A DNA stretch of 64,000 nucleotides from Psychrobacter aquimaris (lineage in GTDB: Bacteria; Pseudomonadota; Gammaproteobacteria; Pseudomonadales; Moraxellaceae), in NCBI RefSeq assembly GCF_016107525.1, contig NZ_JABASR010000009.1, positions 112,499 through 176,498 on the forward strand. The letters are read 5' to 3'. The notes below the pieces were generated by a model. The model had not been told where the DNA came from. It searched no databases and saw only the letters and a program-made list of their open reading frames with translations. Position 1 is the stretch's first letter. Each line of letters begins with the position of its first letter. Made by a program: the position numbers and the translations under genes. Below, piece by piece: positions 19,094 to 28,098 of this stretch.

Positions 19094-19984
19094 ATGAAAT
19101 GGCAAGGTAGACGCGGCAGTTCCAATGTACGCACTAGCAGTGGTGGCGGTAAAATGATAGGCGGTGGTATCGGTGGTATTATTATTGCTGGTATTTTATG
19201 GCTGGTATTTGGAGTAAACCCAATGACGGCTTTACAGACTGGTCAAGTAGTAGCAGGTGGTGGCAATAGCAGTGCCTCTACCGAACCTGCGACAAGTAAT
19301 GATCGGGATACGCAGTTTGTAAAAGTAGTATTGGCTGATACTGAAGAAGTTTGGCATCAGATATTTAAAGAAGCAGGCAGTACTTATCAGGAGCCATCAT
19401 TAATTCTTTTTAATGGACAAGTTACCTCAGCATGCGGCAGTGCTAGCTCCGCAACGGGCCCGTTTTATTGCCCGGGCGATCAGACAGTTTATCTAGACAA
19501 ATCTTTCTTTGTAGAAATGCGCCAAAATCTTGGTATAACTGGTGATAAGCAGGGCTCTGGCGACCGAGATAATCAAGGTAAAGCGGGTGATTTTGCGCAA
19601 GCTTATGTAATCGCGCACGAAGTAGGGCACCACGTGCAGACTTTGTTAGGCATCAGTCAGCAAGTTAATGAAGCCAGCCGTCAAGTCACCCGTGCAGAAG
19701 CCAATAAACTGTCTGTACTGCAAGAGTTACAGGCAGATTGTTTTGCTGGAGTTTGGGCACAGCGCAACCAAGAGCGTGTACAGTTTTTGGAACCAGGAGA
19801 TATCGACGAAGCCATCAATGCCGCTGGTCAAATCGGTGATGATCGTTTAGCGCGAGCTAGCGGTGGGGCAGTCGTACCTGATAATTTCACTCATGGTACC
19901 AGTCAGCAGCGTGTTCAGTGGTTCACTCGCGGTTTGGAAAGTGGTAATGTACAGTCTTGTGATACTTTTAGTGGGGCACTATAG
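19094..19984 (+). CDS. Neutral zinc metallopeptidase (YpfJ family)
   Basis: About 296 residues. The N-terminus MKWQGRRGSSNVR is typical of YpfJ, followed by a Gly-rich membrane helix (GGIGGIIIAGILWLVFG). The zinc motif HEVGH lies near residue 175 in YVIAHEVGHHVQTLLG, with the distal ELQADCFAGVWA glutamate. It is probably an inner-membrane-anchored peptidase facing the periplasm. The substrate is unknown. The ATG at 19094 has GAGGA about 9 bases upstream, so it was preferred to an earlier in-frame start. A terminator follows at 20042-20073. Confidence 0.88.
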   Translation: MKWQGRRGSSNVRTSSGGGKMIGGGIGGIIIAGILWLVFGVNPMTALQTGQVVAGGGNSSASTEPATSNDRDTQFVKVVLADTEEVWHQIFKEAGSTYQEPSLILFNGQVTSACGSASSATGPFYCPGDQTVYLDKSFFVEMRQNLGITGDKQGSGDRDNQGKAGDFAQAYVIAHEVGHHVQTLLGISQQVNEASRQVTRAEANKLSVLQELQADCFAGVWAQRNQERVQFLEPGDIDEAINAAGQIGDDRLARASGGAVVPDNFTHGTSQQRVQWFTRGLESGNVQSCDTFSGAL

Positions 19985-20041
19985 TCAATATCGCTATAAT
20001 AATTTTAGTGCTGTAAATATCGTCTAAAAATGCAATCCAAC

Positions 20042-20073
20042 AAAAAGCCTGCAATATCGATTGCAGGCTTTTT
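20042..20073 (+). terminator. Rho-independent terminator after the YpfJ-like gene
   Basis: A 14-bp perfect stem including the A and T runs (GCCTGCAAT core) with an ATCG loop. It can act on both strands. Confidence 0.9.
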
Positions 20074-20171
20074 ATATTTTAGGGCGTTCTAAACAAATTC
20101 AATGGGTTTAAAATACACATATTTGAAATGCTTAAACAGGCTCTAATCAGCAACAAATAATCGTTTAATGA

Positions 20172-20411
20172 CTATCTGCTGTTGTTAAGGATATAAGCAC
20201 CAGCGCCGCCCACTGCAGCACCACCAAGTGCGCCACGAGCGATGTCTTTGCTATCGCCGCCACTTCTAATAAGGGCACCAGCAGCAGCGCCAGCAGCAGC
20301 ACCTTTAGCAGTGTTACTTAGACCACTATTGTATCCGTTAGTTGCACAGCCACCCATGATAAGGGCAGAGCTAGTAAGGGCAGTCATTGCGATAGTTTTA
20401 GCAAATTTCAT
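20172..20411 (-). CDS. Glycine-zipper lipoprotein
   Basis: A 79-residue protein with a lipoprotein signal peptide ending in MGGC (Cys22). The mature part contains a glycine-zipper segment, KGAAAGAAAGALIRSGG and ARGALGGAAVGGAGAYI, as in small outer-membrane lipoproteins of the glycine-zipper 2TM type. It probably inserts in or lines the outer membrane. A specific function is not known. It is monocistronic. Confidence 0.78.
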   Translation of the reverse strand: MKFAKTIAMTALTSSALIMGGCATNGYNSGLSNTAKGAAAGAAAGALIRSGGDSKDIARGALGGAAVGGAGAYILNNSR

Positions 20412-20831
20412 AGTATCACCTGTTAGGTTATCAAGTTAGTTTATCAAAATAAAAATACGATATTTTTATTGCCGCTCATATTAATAACAATAAATAAATG
20501 GTATCAAAGCATTTGGGCAATTATCTTAGAATAATCTATTGTGCTACCGCAAGACATATTAAGGTCTGCATTAGTAAGGATTACATTAAGTAGGTTAAAT
20601 ATCTCAAAACTCCGACTACTATCAATACGTGATAGCAGAGTATATCTATACTGGCTCCTATACTAACCTATCTAACATTTCTAGGCGTAGTAAAAGCGCT
20701 AAGCTTTGCAAATAGCCTGTAAAGGATGTTTCTCTACTGTATCGTTGGTAGGGGTTTTGCTTAGGGTTATTGTATTTATATTGATAGTAGGCTAACTGTT
20801 TTTAATAAACGTATTTTTGGTGTTTAATAGT

Positions 20832-20882
20832 TAGTGCTTATCCTCATTTTTATGAGCATTTTTAAATTGAGGACATGCCTGA
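20832..20882. repeat. Imperfect short inverted repeat resembling MITE ends
   Basis: Left arm GTGCTTATCCTCATTTTT and the complement of the right arm, GGCATGTCCTCAATTT, are similar, with a few mismatches and one gap. Both resemble the GGGCTTGTCCTC end of the element at 11500-11669. It may be a decayed, internally deleted copy. Confidence 0.35.
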
Positions 20883-20903
20883 GCATATACAAAAACGAAT
20901 ACA

Positions 20904-20929
20904 AAAATACCGCACGAGTGCGGTATTTT
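20904..20929. terminator. Rho-independent terminator after rho
   Basis: A 12-bp perfect stem AAAATACCGCAC/GTGCGGTATTTT with a GA loop. It lies 52 bases beyond the rho stop on the minus strand. Confidence 0.85.
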
Positions 20930-20980
20930 CTATTTAGGTCGAATAGCTATTGAGCATGTTAAAGCGGCACGGAATTAGAA

Positions 20981-22249
20981 CTAGTTCTGTGATTTACGTT
21001 TCATTTGCTCAAAGAATTCATCATTGGTTTTCGCTTCTTTTAAGCGATCCAGTAAGAACTCAGTGGCTTGTACGCCATCCATCGGTTGCAGCAACTTACG
21101 CAAAATCCAGACTTTACGCAGCTTGTCTTCGTCCAATAAACGCTCTTCACGGCGTGTACCAGATTTTTTGATATTGATCGCAGGGAAGACACGTTTTTCA
21201 GCCAAGTCGCGTTCAAGCGTAATTTCTTGGTTACCCGTACCTTTGAACTCTTCAAAGATAACACTGTCCATTTTACTACCCGTATCGATAAGGGCACTGG
21301 CGATAATGGTCAAACTGCCGCCTTCTTCGACATTACGTGCCGCACCAAAGAAGCGTTTTGGGCGCTCTAAGGCATTGGCATCTAGACCACCGGTTAACAC
21401 TTTACCCGACGATGGAATAACCGTGTTATAAGCACGTGCTAAACGAGTAATCGAATCCAGTAAAATTACCACGTCTTGCTTATGCTCGACCAAACGTTTG
21501 GCTTTTTCGATGACCATTTCAGCGACTTGTACATGACGCTGTGGCGGCTCATCAAAGGTTGATGCAACTACTTCACCGCGTACCGTACGCACCATCTCGG
21601 TGACTTCTTCTGGACGCTCGTCAATCAATAGGACGATTAAGTAGCATTCAGGATTATTACGAGTTATCGACTGAGCGATGGTCTGTAGCAGCATCGTTTT
21701 ACCCGCTTTTGGCGGTGCGACGATGATAGAACGCTGACCTTTACCAATCGGAGCGATTAGGTCGATGATACGACCAGTCAGATCCTCAGTAGTTCCGTTA
21801 CCAAGCTCAAGTTTTAAATGCTCAGTTGGGAATAGTGGCGTTAGGTTTTCAAAGATCAGCTTATGACGTGAACGATCTGGGGTGTCAAAGTTGATTTCAC
21901 CAACTTTTAATAACGCAAAATAACGCTCAGAATCTTTTGGTGGGCGAATCGTACCAGCGATACTATCACCCGTCTTGAGGCTAAAGCGGCGAATTTGGCT
22001 AGGGCTGACATAAATGTCATCAGGACCGGCTAAATATGAGCCTTCTGATGAGCGCAAAAAGCCAAAACCATCCGGAAGAACCTCAAGTACGCCGTCACCA
22101 TAAATGGCTTCACCGTTACGCGCATGGGTTTTTAGGATGGCAAAGATGATGTCTTGTTTACGGCTACGCGCCATATTATCAAGACCCATTTCTTTGGCGA
22201 TGGCCAATAGCTCAGCGATTGATTTTTTCTTTAATTCAGTAAGATTCAT
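20981..22249 (-). CDS. rho: Transcription termination factor Rho
   Basis: A 422-residue hexameric RNA helicase of normal length. The N-terminus [22 protein letters not shown] is the Rho N domain, followed by the cold-shock-like RNA-binding domain ([26 protein letters not shown]). The ATPase P loop is APPKAGKTM near residue 180, and the Q/R-loop regions and the C-terminal [19 protein letters not shown] match. It terminates transcription at C-rich, unstructured sites. trxA lies upstream in the same direction, as in E. coli, but a terminator and a separate promoter lie between them. Confidence 0.98.
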   Translation of the reverse strand: MNLTELKKKSIAELLAIAKEMGLDNMARSRKQDIIFAILKTHARNGEAIYGDGVLEVLPDGFGFLRSSEGSYLAGPDDIYVSPSQIRRFSLKTGDSIAGTIRPPKDSERYFALLKVGEINFDTPDRSRHKLIFENLTPLFPTEHLKLELGNGTTEDLTGRIIDLIAPIGKGQRSIIVAPPKAGKTMLLQTIAQSITRNNPECYLIVLLIDERPEEVTEMVRTVRGEVVASTFDEPPQRHVQVAEMVIEKAKRLVEHKQDVVILLDSITRLARAYNTVIPSSGKVLTGGLDANALERPKRFFGAARNVEEGGSLTIIASALIDTGSKMDSVIFEEFKGTGNQEITLERDLAEKRVFPAINIKKSGTRREERLLDEDKLRKVWILRKLLQPMDGVQATEFLLDRLKEAKTNDEFFEQMKRKSQN

Positions 22250-22575
22250 AGATAGGTCATTAGCAATTGATCAGATGAGAGATGCCATTAGCAGCACAAG
22301 TCACGACAGTGATTAAAACAACGATAGTGTGGCGATAGAGGGTGCGTGCACAGAGCTGGATTTATGTAGTTTGGATGTTACGTGTCAGCTTATATACGAA
22401 TTGCATTCGTTTATGCAAGGTAATAAGAAATAAGGATAAAGAAGGCTACATAAGAGTCTGCGTCAAAAACTCAATATCAGTAATTGTGTTCAGTCATTTC
22501 GTTCAGCAATGGTGTTTATAACGACGATTGTGTTTTTGTTGATAAACACGAGGAGAATAGCGATAAGACACTTAA

Positions 22576-22618
22576 GAAAACCGTTAGTTTTCTGTTGTCA
22601 GCAGACTATACGGTTTTC
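22576..22618. repeat. Inverted repeat overlapping the rho -10 region
   Basis: Arms GAAAACCGT (22576-22584) and ACGGTTTTC (22610-22618) with partly pairable interior (TAGT/ACTA, CTG/CAG). It overlaps the -10 element and probable start of the rho transcript, so it could be an operator or a 5' hairpin of the leader. Confidence 0.6.
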
Positions 22619-22634
22619 ATAATAGTATTGTCAA
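22605..22634 (-). promoter_or_regulatory. Predicted sigma-70 promoter of rho
   Basis: On the minus strand a perfect TTGACA (22634-22629) is followed after 18 bases by TATAGT (22610-22605). Transcription would start near 22598 and leave a leader of about 350 bases before the rho ATG. Confidence 0.65.
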
Positions 22635-22686
22635 TAAATTTTGCCAAAAAAGTTGTCTAATTGAGTTTTTTGCATAAAAAACAAGC

Positions 22687-22720
22687 AAAAAAGCCATTAT
22701 CTACGTGAGATAATGGCTTC
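22687..22720 (-). terminator. Rho-independent terminator of trxA
   Basis: The 12-bp stem AAGCCATTATCT/AGATAATGGCTT with a five-base loop is followed on the minus strand by six T. It is about 55 bases after the trxA stop. Confidence 0.88.
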
Positions 22721-22775
22721 TTCGACAGTGTTACCGTCTTTTTATAATGCTCATGTAAAGCGAGCAAGTCAGAAC

Positions 22776-23102
22776 TTATAGATGCTTATCTAGTACTTTT
22801 GCCAATTCAGCTTTTGGCTGTAGACCCATTACTGAGTCAACTTTTTCGCCATCTTTGAATACAAATAGCGTTGGGATGTTACGGATACCAAAACGACTGG
22901 CTGCTTGTGGGTTATTGTCTACATCAACTTTAACAATTTTCACTTTGCCTTGGTACTCAGTGGCTAGATCTTCTAAAATAGGGGCGATTGCTTTACAAGG
23001 ACCACACCACGTTGCCCAAAAATCTACCAATACTGGTACATCTGATTGCAATACATCTTGGTCAAAGTTTGCATCGGTAGTATTAACAATAAGGTCTGAC
23101 AT
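22776..23102 (-). CDS. trxA: Thioredoxin 1
   Basis: A 108-residue thioredoxin with the redox motif WCGPCK (Cys33 and Cys36), the buried Asp27 and the cis-Pro segment [13 protein letters not shown]. It reduces cytosolic protein disulfides and supplies electrons to ribonucleotide reductase and other enzymes. AGAGAG lies upstream of the ATG. It has its own terminator and precedes rho. Confidence 0.97.
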   Translation of the reverse strand: MSDLIVNTTDANFDQDVLQSDVPVLVDFWATWCGPCKAIAPILEDLATEYQGKVKIVKVDVDNNPQAASRFGIRNIPTLFVFKDGEKVDSVMGLQPKAELAKVLDKHL

Positions 23103-23526
23103 AATTTTATCTCTCTTGTTTTATTATTTCTATCGCCATCCATCAACTTATATATTTGTTGCATAATAGAATGATGAGTGACTAAAGAAGCGTTTAGAAG
23201 TGGTTAAAATGTGCCATTATATTAACATGTTTGCTCAGGGTTAACAGATGCAGGCTGGTTAAATTGTTTAACAATTACGATTAGCACAATAAATCGACAC
23301 ATAACGACACAGGCATGGTTTTATCCGTCACTTGATACTACTGTCTGTATTTTTTGCTCAAGATGGCAGATGTTCTGAACTGTTGATTCATAATGCATGG
23401 TGAGTTTTTACCCAAAATTAAGCGATCTATAACACAATATCTACAATCTAATATCTACAGCTTAATAGAGCTTTCATATAAAAGCTCATTAACCATTCAA
23501 GCCCATTCATATAAGTGCCCATTTTT
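23103..23526. other. Divergent intergenic region between trxA and rluA
   Basis: About 420 AT-rich bases that must hold both divergent promoters. No clear motif, repeat or RNA gene is recognised. Confidence 0.35.
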
Positions 23527-24240
23527 ATGCCTTTTACTGCTGAAGAAGTCAACGCCCTCAATGCTCAAGAAAACGCCTATCCGCTTGAGTTTTTTCAAGC
23601 ATTTGCGCAAAAGATTACCGTCTATGAAGATGATGATATTTGGGTGGTTGATAAGCCTGTAGGTCTGTTGAGTGTCGATGGCAAAACGCTCAAGGTTAGT
23701 TTGCTGGCAAGACTTGAGCGTGCCAATCCAGCGGTCAAGCTGATACATCGCCTGGATATGGATACCTCAGGGCTGCTCATTTTTGCCAAGAATGCCGAAG
23801 CACAAACCCATATTAGTAAGCAATTTATTGAACGTTTGCCACAAAAAAAATATCAGGCACGTGTCTTTGGACAGTGGGAAAGCGTTGGCGCAACGGGTGA
23901 GATATCAGTACCAGTACGCTACGAGCCAGAGACGAAACCGCGCCATATCGTCGACCCTAGCTGGTCAAAGCATGCGCTGACGTTATATGAAGTATTGGCG
24001 CATGAAATGTGTAATGGGCAGATGGTTACCCGAGTGATGTTAAAACCAGTCACGGGACGCAGTCATCAGCTGCGCGTCCATATGGTGCATGTTGGTCATG
24101 TAATGATTGGCGATCCTATTTATGCAGAAGGCGAGGCCTTAACGATTGCCCCAAGGCTTAATCTGCATGCCCAGCAATTGCGCCTCAAACATCCTACGCT
24201 TGGTGCTTGGATGGATTGGGAAAGCCCAAGCCCTTTTTAA
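23527..24240 (+). CDS. rluA: RluA-type rRNA/tRNA pseudouridine synthase
   Basis: A 237-residue synthase with the catalytic-Asp motif HRLDMDTSG at residues 74-82 and the downstream KPVTGRSHQLRVHM and GDPIYAEG segments. Overall similarity, including DKPVGLLSVDGKT, is closest to E. coli RluA, which modifies 23S U746 and U32 in several tRNAs. It has no N-terminal S4 domain, also as in RluA. The ATG at 23527 was taken over a GTG at 23515, though neither has a strong Shine-Dalgarno sequence. Target specificity is an inference from similarity. Confidence 0.85.
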   Translation: MPFTAEEVNALNAQENAYPLEFFQAFAQKITVYEDDDIWVVDKPVGLLSVDGKTLKVSLLARLERANPAVKLIHRLDMDTSGLLIFAKNAEAQTHISKQFIERLPQKKYQARVFGQWESVGATGEISVPVRYEPETKPRHIVDPSWSKHALTLYEVLAHEMCNGQMVTRVMLKPVTGRSHQLRVHMVHVGHVMIGDPIYAEGEALTIAPRLNLHAQQLRLKHPTLGAWMDWESPSPF

Positions 24241-24297
24241 ATGGATTTATGTCAAAAAATCTTGTAAAACCCATCATGCAAAAACAAGGAACGTATT

Positions 24298-25923
24298 ATG
24301 CTTGATATGACGGCGGCCAAACAGGCGGTTAAGAAACGCTTCAAACCTAAGGCAGCACGATCAGACACACCAGTGGATTATGAGGTACTGATTATCGGCG
24401 CAGGGATTGCCGGTATCGGCATGGCGTGCCAATTGCAGCAGCAGAAATACAAAGGACTGTTTGGTCATAAAAATCCAAGTAAGCAAAAACGCAAATCAGC
24501 AAATCAACAGCAGAAAAGTGCACAGCGATTTTTGCTAATAGAAAAACGAGCAGATTTGGGTGGCACATGGGATTTATTTACCTATCCTGGCATCCGCTCT
24601 GACTCTGATGCTTTGACGTTTGGCTACAGCTTCAAGCCATGGCTGAACCACAGGATTTTGGCAAAAGGCAGTGACATTAAAAGCTACATCGCTGATACAG
24701 CACTTGAGTTTGGCATCAGCGAACATATTCGCTATCAACACGAGGTAAAGCAGCTATCGTGGTCAAGTAGTAATCAACAATGGACGGCGATGGTAAAAAA
24801 TAATGCTAGCGGTGAAGTGTTTACGGTAACGGCAAAGTTCGTCGTTGGTGCCACTGGCTACTACGATTATGAGCAAGGCTATCGACCTCATTTTGATAAA
24901 GAAGCAGATTTTCAAGGTGAGATCATTCATCCGCAGCATTGGCAGAATATTGATTATGACGATAAAAGAATGGTCATTATCGGTAGCGGTGCCACAGCGA
25001 TGACGTTGCTGCCAGCTTTGGTGGATGAAAAGGGTGAGCAATGCGCGCGGCACGTCACTATGCTACAGCGCTCTCCCACGTATGTGGCAAGTGTGCCGGG
25101 CGATGATTATGCGCTTGATTGGCTAGCAGGCAAATTTTCACCGTTGTCTAAAGAGCAGGCTTATACGCTACTGCGTACCCGCAATGTATTGATTCAACAA
25201 GGTACTTACCGAGCGGCTATATTGGCACCCAAGCTTATGAAAGCGTTATTAAAACGCGGCGTCAAAAAAGAGCTGAAAGGTAGCGGTGTCGATGTGGCGC
25301 ATTTCGTACCGGACTATAATCCTTGGGAGCAACGGATATGTGCGGTGCCAGACGGTGATTTATTCAAAGCGTTGCGTGGCAAGCGCGCCGCAGTAGTGAC
25401 CGATCAAATCAGCCATTTTACCAAGACGGGTATCATGCTCGAATCGGGTAAACCGCTCGATGCTGATATCATCGTCACCGCGACTGGCCTCAAAATACAA
25501 ATGCTCGGCGGCGCTAAAGTATATATCGATGGGCAGGCGATAGATGTTGGGACACGCATGACTTACAAGGCGGTCATGATGGAAGGCGTACCCAATTTAG
25601 CAGCACTGTTTGGTTATACCAATGCATCGTGGACGCTAAAAATTGATTTGGCGTGTCAGTATGTGATGCGGCTGCTGGGCTATATGCATCAGCATCGCTA
25701 TCAAGTGGTATTGCCACAAGCACAGACTAAAGATGCCAAAGCTCTGATGCAGACAGATACGGTGATGGGCGCGCTATCATCGGGTTATGTCAAGCGCGCT
25801 CAGCACGAGCTACCGAAACAAGGAGATGTCTATCCTTGGCGGGTCACAAACAACTATCTAAGCGACCGCATCATGCTCAAACACCGTAAAATAAAAGACG
25901 ATTGGTTACGCTTTAGCCGTTAG
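24298..25923 (+). CDS. Baeyer-Villiger-type flavin-containing monooxygenase
   Basis: A 541-residue flavoprotein. The FAD-binding Rossmann motif is IIGAGIAGIGMACQL near residue 32. The segment EKRADLGGTWDLFTYPGIRSDS follows, interrupted by a basic insertion (about residues 58-77, rich in Lys and Gln) between the first Rossmann helix and strand. FQGEIIHPQHWQ near residue 205 matches the Baeyer-Villiger fingerprint FxGxxxHxxxW, and IGSGATAMTL is the NADP-binding motif. It probably oxidises a ketone, or a related substrate such as a long-chain compound, with NADPH and O2. The natural substrate is unknown. Its 3' end overlaps the opposing dehydrogenase gene by 11 bases. Confidence 0.85.
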   Translation: MLDMTAAKQAVKKRFKPKAARSDTPVDYEVLIIGAGIAGIGMACQLQQQKYKGLFGHKNPSKQKRKSANQQQKSAQRFLLIEKRADLGGTWDLFTYPGIRSDSDALTFGYSFKPWLNHRILAKGSDIKSYIADTALEFGISEHIRYQHEVKQLSWSSSNQQWTAMVKNNASGEVFTVTAKFVVGATGYYDYEQGYRPHFDKEADFQGEIIHPQHWQNIDYDDKRMVIIGSGATAMTLLPALVDEKGEQCARHVTMLQRSPTYVASVPGDDYALDWLAGKFSPLSKEQAYTLLRTRNVLIQQGTYRAAILAPKLMKALLKRGVKKELKGSGVDVAHFVPDYNPWEQRICAVPDGDLFKALRGKRAAVVTDQISHFTKTGIMLESGKPLDADIIVTATGLKIQMLGGAKVYIDGQAIDVGTRMTYKAVMMEGVPNLAALFGYTNASWTLKIDLACQYVMRLLGYMHQHRYQVVLPQAQTKDAKALMQTDTVMGALSSGYVKRAQHELPKQGDVYPWRVTNNYLSDRIMLKHRKIKDDWLRFSR

Positions 25924-26869
25924 CATTTTCGCTACTATCAATAAAGTCAGCGACTTGTTTACTTAAGATATGCCACAAGGTTTCTTGCGCACTTTTACTG
26001 CCCCACGCATTGTGCGGGCTAAATATAACGCGCGGATGCTTGGCAATGGTCAATAAAGGATCGTCAGCGGTGATGGGTTCTTGCTCAAACACATCGCTAG
26101 CATAGCCGATGATTTGCTCATTATTAATGGCATCAGTCAGTGCTTGGCTATCAACAATACCGCCACGAGCGACGTTGACAAGTAGAGGTTTTTTAGTCAT
26201 TTTGGCCAAGGTGTCTGTATTAATCAGGTGCTGAGTTTTCTCGTTTAACGGGCAATGCAAGCTCAGCACATCAGACTGTGCCAGTACGTCGTCAAACGCT
26301 GTGTAGTCGTCATTGCGCGGTGTGCGTCCTTGCTGCTCGGCCCATAGTACCGTCATACCAAAAGCGCGAGCAATGTCGGTCACACGTTTGCCGATAGTAC
26401 CGACCCCAATAATACCTAAAGTTTTATCTTCCAAGTCTATCAATGGAATATCAAGTAGGCAAAAATTACCATTTGCCTGCCATGTGCCATCAGCGGCTTT
26501 TTGATGATAATAAACACCCGCACGCATGGCATTGAGCATGAGCATAAAGGTATGTTCGGGCACACTTTTGACAGCGTAACCTGCGACATTATAAAGCGCA
26601 ACATTGTGCTCAACACAAGCGTCTTGATCGACGTTATTCATACCAGTGGCAGTCAATTGTATCAGCTTGAGCTTGGGCAATTTGCTTATTACTTCAGCGC
26701 TAATCTGCACTTTATTGGTAATAATAATATCGGCGTCTTTGCAGCGCTCTAAAATAACAGCAGCATCTTTTGGGGTCTCATCATAAGTGAGGTAGTCACT
26801 GATGCCGTTTGGGGCTGGTAAGTCGATGCCATCAGAAAAAGTGCCTTTATCTAAAAAAACTGCGCGCAT
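25913..26869 (-). CDS. D-2-hydroxyacid dehydrogenase (glycerate dehydrogenase-like)
   Basis: A 318-residue NAD-dependent dehydrogenase. The nucleotide-binding motif is LGIIGVGTIGKRV, followed by HCPLNEKTQHLIN and the catalytic Arg in NVARGGIVD. The Glu and the His in FSPHNAWG complete the triad. AGYAVKSVPEHTFMLMLN resembles glycerate/hydroxypyruvate reductases. It interconverts a 2-keto acid and its D-hydroxy acid. AAGGA precedes the ATG. The 3' end overlaps the monooxygenase gene, so the two convergent transcripts overlap. No link in pathway is evident. Confidence 0.88.
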   Translation of the reverse strand: MRAVFLDKGTFSDGIDLPAPNGISDYLTYDETPKDAAVILERCKDADIIITNKVQISAEVISKLPKLKLIQLTATGMNNVDQDACVEHNVALYNVAGYAVKSVPEHTFMLMLNAMRAGVYYHQKAADGTWQANGNFCLLDIPLIDLEDKTLGIIGVGTIGKRVTDIARAFGMTVLWAEQQGRTPRNDDYTAFDDVLAQSDVLSLHCPLNEKTQHLINTDTLAKMTKKPLLVNVARGGIVDSQALTDAINNEQIIGYASDVFEQEPITADDPLLTIAKHPRVIFSPHNAWGSKSAQETLWHILSKQVADFIDSSENANG

Positions 26870-26964
26870 GGCTATTCCTTATTAAATAGTTATTTTAAAA
26901 TGATTTTAATAATTATCGACTTAATGTAGCACGTTGGTGATTTTAGTCAAAAAGCACAAAGTAA

Positions 26965-26999
26965 AAAACCTCTACTTCAATATTGAAATAGAGGTTTTA
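26965..26999 (-). terminator. Rho-independent terminator of the response regulator gene
   Basis: An AAAACCTCTA...TAGAGGTTTT stem with one mismatch that pairs as G-T on one strand. It lies about 65 bases past the response-regulator stop on the minus strand. Confidence 0.8.
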
Positions 27000-27063
27000 T
27001 GTTATGTAAAGATAATTTTTTGGTATTGATACGCTTAAAAATTAGGCGCTATACAACCACTTA

Positions 27064-28020
27064 TTATAAAGAGAAACGCTTACGCAATTTACCAATAAGG
27101 CTACGTACGCGACTGCTTAAATCAATACGAACATCGTTTTCAGGGTCATGCTCGACTTCATAACGTTTCACCAAGTCAGGGCTGGCTTTGAGTTTCGAGT
27201 GGTGCTGAAACGCACGGTTGACACTAATCTCCAGCAGACTGGCGCGCATTGGTTTCGGTAAGCAGCGATAGACTTGACCTTTATTAATCAAGTCAATCAG
27301 CAAGCCAGCATCTTGAAATTCAGTCTGTACCAAAACCACCAAATGCGGCGCATCTTGCTTTAAGGTAAAGATAATCGGCGCGATATTCTCGCCGCTGACA
27401 TTGATGTCGGTGATACATACACCGATATCTTCGTTTGCCAAATAATCGTATGCTTCTTCTAAACTCTCAGCGTGCAGTACTTTATAACTGTGAGAAAATT
27501 GCTTACGTATTTGCTCAATCAACTCATTGGTTTCATCGATTACTAGCAGCGTTTGCTTATTACCTGAACTGTCGAATTGGTCGGCATCTTCGTCTGGATT
27601 ATAGGTCAAGGCGATTTCGGTAGCGCGTCCGACCACGGTGATCAGCTCTTCAGATTTACAAGGTTTGGTCAAATAACGATAAATCTCACCATCGTTAATA
27701 GAGCCAATAATGGCGTTTAAATCGGCATAGCCCGTCAATAAAATACGCATAGTGGACGGTGAAATGTCTTTTACTTCGCGTAAGATATCCACACCGACTC
27801 GCTCAGGCATACGTTGGTCACTGACCGCTACGTGTACATGGTTGTTCTTGATATAGTCAATATACTCAGTCGGGTCGGTGGTGATAAAAACGTCATGGGT
27901 CTTACGAAACAGCAGTTTCATAGACCGTAAAATACGTTGTTCATCGTCGATAAATGCCAACTTCGGCTTTGACTCAGCGCTGGTTTCAACTGTGGTTAAG
28001 TCATTTTCAAATTCATGCAT
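27064..28020 (-). CDS. Response regulator with two receiver domains and no recognised output domain
   Basis: About 318 residues. Receiver 1 (about residues 20-135) has the acidic pair in FIDDEQ, the phospho-acceptor Asp in VAVSDQRMP, and Thr-Gly and Lys in LLTGYA and YLTKPC. Receiver 2 (about 145-265) has LLVIDETNE, an Asp in CITDINVSG and Lys in CLPKPM. The remaining 50 residues are basic and helical, without a known effector domain. The ATG at 28020 has AAGGA 8 bases upstream. An in-frame GTG at 28041 lacks this. It lies 78 bases after the histidine kinase gene, its likely partner. Confidence 0.85.
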   Translation of the reverse strand: MHEFENDLTTVETSAESKPKLAFIDDEQRILRSMKLLFRKTHDVFITTDPTEYIDYIKNNHVHVAVSDQRMPERVGVDILREVKDISPSTMRILLTGYADLNAIIGSINDGEIYRYLTKPCKSEELITVVGRATEIALTYNPDEDADQFDSSGNKQTLLVIDETNELIEQIRKQFSHSYKVLHAESLEEAYDYLANEDIGVCITDINVSGENIAPIIFTLKQDAPHLVVLVQTEFQDAGLLIDLINKGQVYRCLPKPMRASLLEISVNRAFQHHSKLKASPDLVKRYEVEHDPENDVRIDLSSRVRSLIGKLRKRFSL

Positions 28021-28098
28021 AGTGATATCCTTATAATGCACAATAATAATTGTTAGATGTCCAAATATGTTCTACGTAACAGGGCCCTGACCCAGCGC

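Larger units (their letters stand above)
20412..20980. other. Intergenic region with a degenerate inverted repeat and a terminator
   Basis: About 570 bases between the glycine-zipper lipoprotein gene and the 3' end of rho. It holds an imperfect inverted repeat at about 20832-20882 and the rho terminator at 20904-20929. Nothing else is recognised. Confidence 0.5.
22250..22775. other. Intergenic region and likely long leader of rho
   Basis: About 525 bases. It contains the trxA terminator (22687-22720), the predicted rho promoter (22605-22634) and then about 350 bases of untranslated rho leader on the minus strand. E. coli rho also has a long leader used for autoregulation. No ORF is recognised here. 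Confidence 0.5.
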
